From Bordetella parapertussis (GTDB taxonomy: Bacteria > Pseudomonadota > Gammaproteobacteria > Burkholderiales > Burkholderiaceae_B): 8,317 nucleotides of DNA. Below are positions 6,489 through 8,317 of this stretch, one piece after another. A model generated the notes under the pieces. It did not search any database. It saw only the letters and a program-made list of their open reading frames with translations, and was not told the DNA's origin. Numbering within the stretch: position 1 is the stretch's first letter; every line of letters begins with the position of its first letter. The stretch is from the NCBI GenBank assembly GCA_945911685.1, contig CAMEAW010000126.1, forward strand, positions 1-8,317. The letters run 5' to 3'. The position numbers and the translations under genes were made by a program.

Positions 6489-7403
6489 CTATGCTCCGTT
6501 TAACTGTCGGGTTTGAGGCGCAAGGTTCACCAAAATCACCCCCACCATCACCATCAAGGCACCCCATATAAATGCGTTGTGCAGAGGCTCGTCTAACAAC
6601 CACACACCCAAGCCTACTCCGATCAGCGGCGCTATAAAGGTAAAAATCGAAACCCTCGAGGCCAAATAATGTCTGAGTAGCCAAATCCATACTAAAAGGC
6701 TAAAAAACGAAATCACTACGCCTTGACCCACGATGCTGACCACCAACAAAGGGCTCCAGTGGATCTCGGTCTCGCCCAAAACAATGCACAGCAGCAGTAT
6801 CACCAGAGCGCCAATTAACAGTTGATACATAGTCGTTTGTGTGGCGGCGATACGCGCTAAACCTGAGCAACGGATGATGACCGTCGTCGCGGCCCAAAGG
6901 ACGCCGCCACCTAAGGCAAGACAATCTCCGAGCCACATCTGTGGGTCAAGCTGTGTCGCTGCAGACGAGCCTAAAAACGCCAGGCCGATGCCGCTAAAGC
7001 AAATTAAGACCCCCGCCCATTGCCACCAATTCAAGCGCTCATCAGGACGCCAGACGTGCAGGCCAAGGGCAGTAAAAATTGGGGCCGTATATAAAAACAC
7101 CACCACATGCGAGGCGCTCGTGTACCGAAGGGCTTCGCCGATCATCCACCACTCTAGGGCAAACAACGATCCTACCATCGTGCCCGCGCGCCATGGCCCG
7201 CGCCAGAGCGCCAACGAAACACCTTTGTGCCACATGAAAGCGGCCAGCAACATACATCCAATACCCGAGCGCAAGGCGATTTGCATGTTGGGGTGAATGT
7301 CGTGAATAGTGAGCTTAAACAGAACCTGTTGCCCACCCCAAAGAGAGCAGAGCAGCGCGATGCAAAGAAAAGCAGTTAAGTCCAAGGGTTTGCGGTCATT
7401 CAT
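6489..7403 (-). CDS. EamA/DMT-family (RhaT-like) inner-membrane transporter
   Basis: The 304-residue protein is a ten-helix permease of the drug/metabolite transporter superfamily, built from two EamA repeats of about 140 residues. Hydrophobic segments lie at roughly 9-27, 40-58, 73-90, 97-115, 127-145, 157-177, 190-210, 219-240, 250-270 and 276-293. The opening LLCSLWGGQQVLFKL is typical of repeat one, as are ALRYTSASHVVVFLYTAPIFTAL in its third and fourth helices. Repeat two shows RVSIFTFIAPLIGVGLGVWLLDEPL (250-274), the usual signature before the last helix. Substrates of such proteins range from amino acids to drugs and sugars and cannot be read from sequence. Length is standard and the ATG at 7403 directly precedes the expected N-terminus. 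No good Shine-Dalgarno is seen. A TAAAAT on the minus strand (7418-7413) is a possible -10, but would leave almost no leader. It heads the pair with the NRDE gene. Confidence 0.92.
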   Translation of the reverse strand: MNDRKPLDLTAFLCIALLCSLWGGQQVLFKLTIHDIHPNMQIALRSGIGCMLLAAFMWHKGVSLALWRGPWRAGTMVGSLFALEWWMIGEALRYTSASHVVVFLYTAPIFTALGLHVWRPDERLNWWQWAGVLICFSGIGLAFLGSSAATQLDPQMWLGDCLALGGGVLWAATTVIIRCSGLARIAATQTTMYQLLIGALVILLLCIVLGETEIHWSPLLVVSIVGQGVVISFFSLLVWIWLLRHYLASRVSIFTFIAPLIGVGLGVWLLDEPLHNAFIWGALMVMVGVILVNLAPQTRQLNGA

Positions 7404-7543
7404 GTGACAACGATTTTAGTAGAAATAGGGCCATGCACTTTGTCCCTCGACCAACTTGCACAGAAAGGGGGCAAAAGGCTTCATCCCGTGATCTCTTAGG
7501 CGCTTAATCTGCTCGGGCGGAGATCAGGCAAAACGCGTTGTGC

Positions 7544-7558
7544 CTTGCACCGTGCAAG
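7544..7558. promoter_or_regulatory. perfect 15-bp palindrome, possible operator
   Basis: CTTGCAC and GTGCAAG are exact reverse complements separated by a single C. The site lies 76 bp before the folC start and about 140 bp before the permease start, in a divergent spacer, which suits a dimeric regulator. No regulator gene is adjacent and I do not recognise the site as a known operator. Confidence 0.35.
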
Positions 7559-7593
7559 TCTTAGCGTTTTCAGCCTGTAGCAGCGCGTCCGGT

Positions 7594-7599
7594 TAAAAT
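7594..7599 (+). promoter_or_regulatory. candidate -10 element for folC
   Basis: TAAAAT (5/6 to consensus), within GGTTAAAATGC, lies 35 bp before the folC ATG. It would give a leader of roughly 25-30 nt. No convincing -35 is seen at 16-18 bp upstream, so this is only a candidate. Confidence 0.3.
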
Positions 7600-7634
7600 G
7601 CAATCTTCTGTGTTGAATCAATACCACTTTTGCC

Positions 7635-8317
7635 ATGACCCTTGCTGCACCTTCAAATACTGCTTCACTCGCCGATTGGCTCAATTACCTCGAGCAGCTT
7701 CATCCAAGCGCGATTGACATGGGGCTTGAGCGTGTGCGCGAAGTCGCTGCGCGCTTGCCGCTTGAATCTACTGCGGTCAAAATCGTGGTGGGCGGCACCA
7801 ATGGTAAGGGTTCAACCTGTGCCATGCTCGAGGCGATTTTGCTCGCCGCGGGCTATCGGGTGGGGCTCTACACTTCGCCTCATTTGGTCAATTTCAACGA
7901 GCGCGCCCGCCTCAACGGTGAAATCGTCTCTGATGCCGAGTTCGTACGTTATTTCAGCATGGTCGAAGCGGCCCGTCAGGGTGTGTCGTTAACGTATTTT
8001 GAGTACTCCACGCTGGCAACGCTTGCGATGTTTGCTGCCGCGTCACCCGATGTCATGGTGCTTGAAGTAGGCTTGGGCGGGCGCCTCGATGCGGTCAACA
8101 TCGTAGGTGCCGATTGCTCAATCATCACCAGCGTTGATATTGATCACGTTGACTGGTTAGGCGATACCCGCGAAAAAATCGGTTTTGAAAAAGCGCATAT
8201 CTACCGCAAAGGTCGTCCTGCAATTTGCAGCGACCCCGCACCCCCTCAATCCTTGCTCGATTACGCCAACACCATTGGCTGCGATCTTTGGTTGTTTGGT
8301 CGTGACTTTAATTATTC
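7635..8317 (+). CDS. folC: FolC, dihydrofolate synthase / folylpolyglutamate synthase (5' part, cut by window end)
   Basis: The first 227 residues are present and the gene continues past the right edge. FolC is a cytoplasmic Mur-ligase-type ATP-dependent enzyme. It joins glutamate to dihydropteroate and then extends folate polyglutamate chains. Visible motifs are LHPSAIDMGLERV (22-34, pterin-binding region of bifunctional bacterial FolC), the P-loop VGGTNGKGST (52-61), YTSPHL (79-84), EVGLGGRLDAVN (144-155) with the metal-linked Glu, DIDHVDWLGDT (168-178) with H171, and EKAHIYR (185-191) whose K186 is at the usual carbamylated-lysine position. The ATG at 7635 gives the normal N-terminus. No strong Shine-Dalgarno is visible. 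In many Burkholderiales folC lies directly after accD; here the 5' neighbour is instead a divergent permease gene. Bifunctionality is inferred from family resemblance. Confidence 0.95.
   Translation, partial: MTLAAPSNTASLADWLNYLEQLHPSAIDMGLERVREVAARLPLESTAVKIVVGGTNGKGSTCAMLEAILLAAGYRVGLYTSPHLVNFNERARLNGEIVSDAEFVRYFSMVEAARQGVSLTYFEYSTLATLAMFAAASPDVMVLEVGLGGRLDAVNIVGADCSIITSVDIDHVDWLGDTREKIGFEKAHIYRKGRPAICSDPAPPQSLLDYANTIGCDLWLFGRDFNY

Larger units (their letters stand above)
7404..7634. other. divergent spacer between the permease gene and folC
   Basis: This 231-bp stretch should hold promoters for both directions. No gene is supported; a 62-residue minus-strand frame (7684-7496) overlaps the folC start and looks random. 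Visible elements are the palindrome CTTGCACCGTGCAAG (7544-7558), a wide inverted repeat TGATCTC/GAGATCA (7489-7495 and 7520-7526, 24-bp loop), and TAAAAT boxes facing each way. Confidence 0.6.

Noticed and set aside
6841..7296. 151-codon + strand frame antisense to the permease gene
   Set aside because: It lies wholly within a well-supported ten-TM permease gene and has shadow-like composition.
7489..7526. Terminator hairpin TGATCTC/GAGATCA
   Set aside because: The loop is 24 nt, the arms are only 7 bp and there is no T run; it also lies between divergent genes, where a terminator is not expected.
7642..7992. 116-codon + strand frame starting near folC
   Set aside because: It overlaps folC in another frame, and folC carries clear catalytic motifs throughout.

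Overview
The window looks like chromosomal DNA of a betaproteobacterium, most probably order Burkholderiales. The evidence is the style of the FolC N-terminus (a LHPSAIDMGLERVREVAARL-type segment), the ImuA/ImuB/DnaE2 sequences, and an Escherichia-type CTG-N10-CAG LexA box. The genus cannot be fixed from sequence alone. All intact genes look functional, and there are no rRNA, tRNA, CRISPR or intact transposon genes.

Layout, left to right. At the left edge (2-103, + strand) there is a possible 3' tail of an unidentified gene. It runs into the 3' end of a minus-strand operon that, read right to left, is imuA (5404-4667), imuB (4737-3193) and dnaE2/imuC (3193-62). This is the SOS mutasome for error-prone translesion synthesis. 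imuA and imuB overlap by 71 nt, and imuB and dnaE2 share one base (TAATG), so translation is probably coupled. Just upstream of imuA sits a canonical LexA box. It lies at the centre of a perfect 40-bp palindrome (5416-5455), much longer than a LexA site needs.

The gap 5456-5689 holds no convincing gene. It contains a heptamer, TGTTGAT, repeated three times at an exact 31-bp spacing, and an imperfect hairpin. Beyond it is a second minus-strand pair: a ten-TM EamA/DMT-family permease (7403-6489), followed after a 7-bp gap by an NRDE/TANGO2-family protein (6481-5690). A 231-bp divergent spacer (7404-7634), with a 15-bp palindrome and a candidate -10 element, separates this pair from folC. folC is on the + strand from 7635 and is cut by the right edge.

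How the parts work together: DNA damage should relieve LexA repression of imuA-imuB-dnaE2. ImuB is a catalytically dead Y-family scaffold and ImuA is a RecA-fold accessory protein; together they are thought to deliver the DnaE2 polymerase to stalled forks. The permease/NRDE pair and folC have no evident link to SOS. The most unusual features are non-coding: the 40-bp operator palindrome and the 31-bp-phased repeats beside it.
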